Positions 63,633-64,000 of a stretch of DNA of 64,000 nucleotides are shown one piece after another. The DNA lies in assembly GCA_900455085.1 (NCBI GenBank), contig UGTZ01000001.1, positions 960,501-1,024,500 on the forward strand. The letters run 5' to 3'. The notes beneath the pieces are model-generated. The model ran no database searches. It had not been told where the DNA came from and worked only from the letters and a program-made list of their open reading frames with translations. The translations under genes and the position numbers were made by a program. The stretch is from Providencia rettgeri (GTDB lineage Bacteria > Pseudomonadota > Gammaproteobacteria > Enterobacterales > Enterobacteriaceae). The stretch's first letter is position 1; each line of letters begins with the position of its first letter.

Positions 63633-64000
63633 TTGATCCCGGACGTATCGAAAGCGCTCTCATGGTTAGAGGCGCACCCAGAAACACTAAATGGTATTCA
63701 ACGTGGTATAGAGCGTGAAACATTGCGTGTAACCCCAACAGGCGCAATTGCAGAGACCTTGCATCCAGAAGGGCTGGGAAAAGCTTTAACACATAAATGG
63801 ATCACGACAGATTTTGCGGAGTCCCTACTCGAATTTATTACTCCTGTAGATAAAAGCATTAGCCATAATTTGGCTTTCTTGCGAGATTTACACCGCTATA
63901 CAGCTCGTCACCTTCAAGATGAAAGAATGTGGCCGTTGAGTATGCCGTGCTTTATTGAAAGTGAAGATAAAATCACTCTTGCGCAATATGGCTCTTCTAA
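63633..64000 (+). CDS. gshA: GshA, glutamate-cysteine ligase (5' part)
   Basis: The first ~122 codons; the gene runs out of the window. It has a TTG start with a strong ribosome site GGGAGG six bases before; E. coli gshA also uses a rare start and the same first residues, MIPDVSKALSWLEAHPE here. GIQRGIERETLRVTPTG, THKWITTDFAESLLEFITP and DERMWPLSMPC are the family blocks. It makes gamma-glutamylcysteine, the rate-limiting step of glutathione synthesis; gshB is at 21-22 kb. Confidence 0.96.
   Translation, partial: MIPDVSKALSWLEAHPETLNGIQRGIERETLRVTPTGAIAETLHPEGLGKALTHKWITTDFAESLLEFITPVDKSISHNLAFLRDLHRYTARHLQDERMWPLSMPCFIESEDKITLAQYGSS

Noticed and set aside
1..64000. CRISPR array, prophage or integron
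   Set aside because: No regularly spaced repeats, phage structural genes or integrase were found.

Overview
The window looks like a chromosomal segment of a gammaproteobacterium of the order Enterobacterales, most likely Morganellaceae and probably Providencia. The reasons are the low G+C, gene orders that match the E. coli backbone block by block (mutY-yggX-mltC, trmB-yggL-glsB-yggN, yggS-proC-yggT-rdgB-hemW, rsmE-gshB-yqgE-ruvX, fadE-gmhA-yafJ-yafK, gpt-frsA-crl-proBA, aas-lplT, pncC-recA-alaS-csrA-tRNA-gshA), and the presence of a Na+-NQR operon, which E. coli lacks. The assignment is from recognition only; no database was searched.

Layout. 1-8.8 kb is accessory: a broken solute-binding/regulator-like gene, a ytcA-mdtNOP tripartite efflux operon, a choloylglycine-hydrolase family amidase and a dead IS6-family (IS26-like) copy, ending at a tRNA-Phe gene. 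9-22.9 kb is core: cell-wall lysis, DNA repair, tRNA and rRNA methylation, glutaminase, an iron-siderophore binding protein with a likely Fur box, heme and nucleotide housekeeping, proline and glutathione synthesis. 23-27.6 kb is a patch of less conserved genes: a prepilin peptidase, a DsbA-like protein, a metallo-beta-lactamase-fold protein with its divergent LysR regulator, and lysR-lysA. 29-30 kb has one unrecognised gene. 30-35 kb holds fadE (with a FadR operator), gmhA, yafJ and yafK. 35.4-42.8 kb is a complete nqrABCDEF-apbE-nqrM respiratory sodium pump module. 42.9-44.8 kb is an AT-rich decayed patch (two diverged tandem gene relics) plus a phosphodiesterase-like protein. 45-57.9 kb returns to core genes (dinB, pepD, gpt, frsA, crl, proBA, aroL, aas, lplT, pncC), and 58-64 kb holds recA, alaS, csrA, four tRNAs and the start of gshA.

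Two observations stand out. First, dinB-pepD and proA-aroL each carry a copy of the same ~141-bp structured element (about 90% identical). Each copy sits exactly between two copies of the local terminator-type hairpin; the hairpins differ between the loci, so they look like target duplications. This could be an undescribed small mobile element that enters terminators. Second, at least eight normally conserved genes (hemW, proC, yggS, lysR, lysA, nqrD, pncC, recA) are each broken by one base gained or lost, mostly in a homopolymer run. The simplest reading is uncorrected consensus error in the assembly, not gene loss. I annotate those genes at full length and say where the break is.

Regulatory sites that can be read directly are LexA boxes before recA and dinB, a FadR site before fadE, a Fur-box-like site before the siderophore binding protein, a tRNA-type promoter before tRNA-Ser, an ERIC element between pepD and gpt, and several intrinsic terminators.
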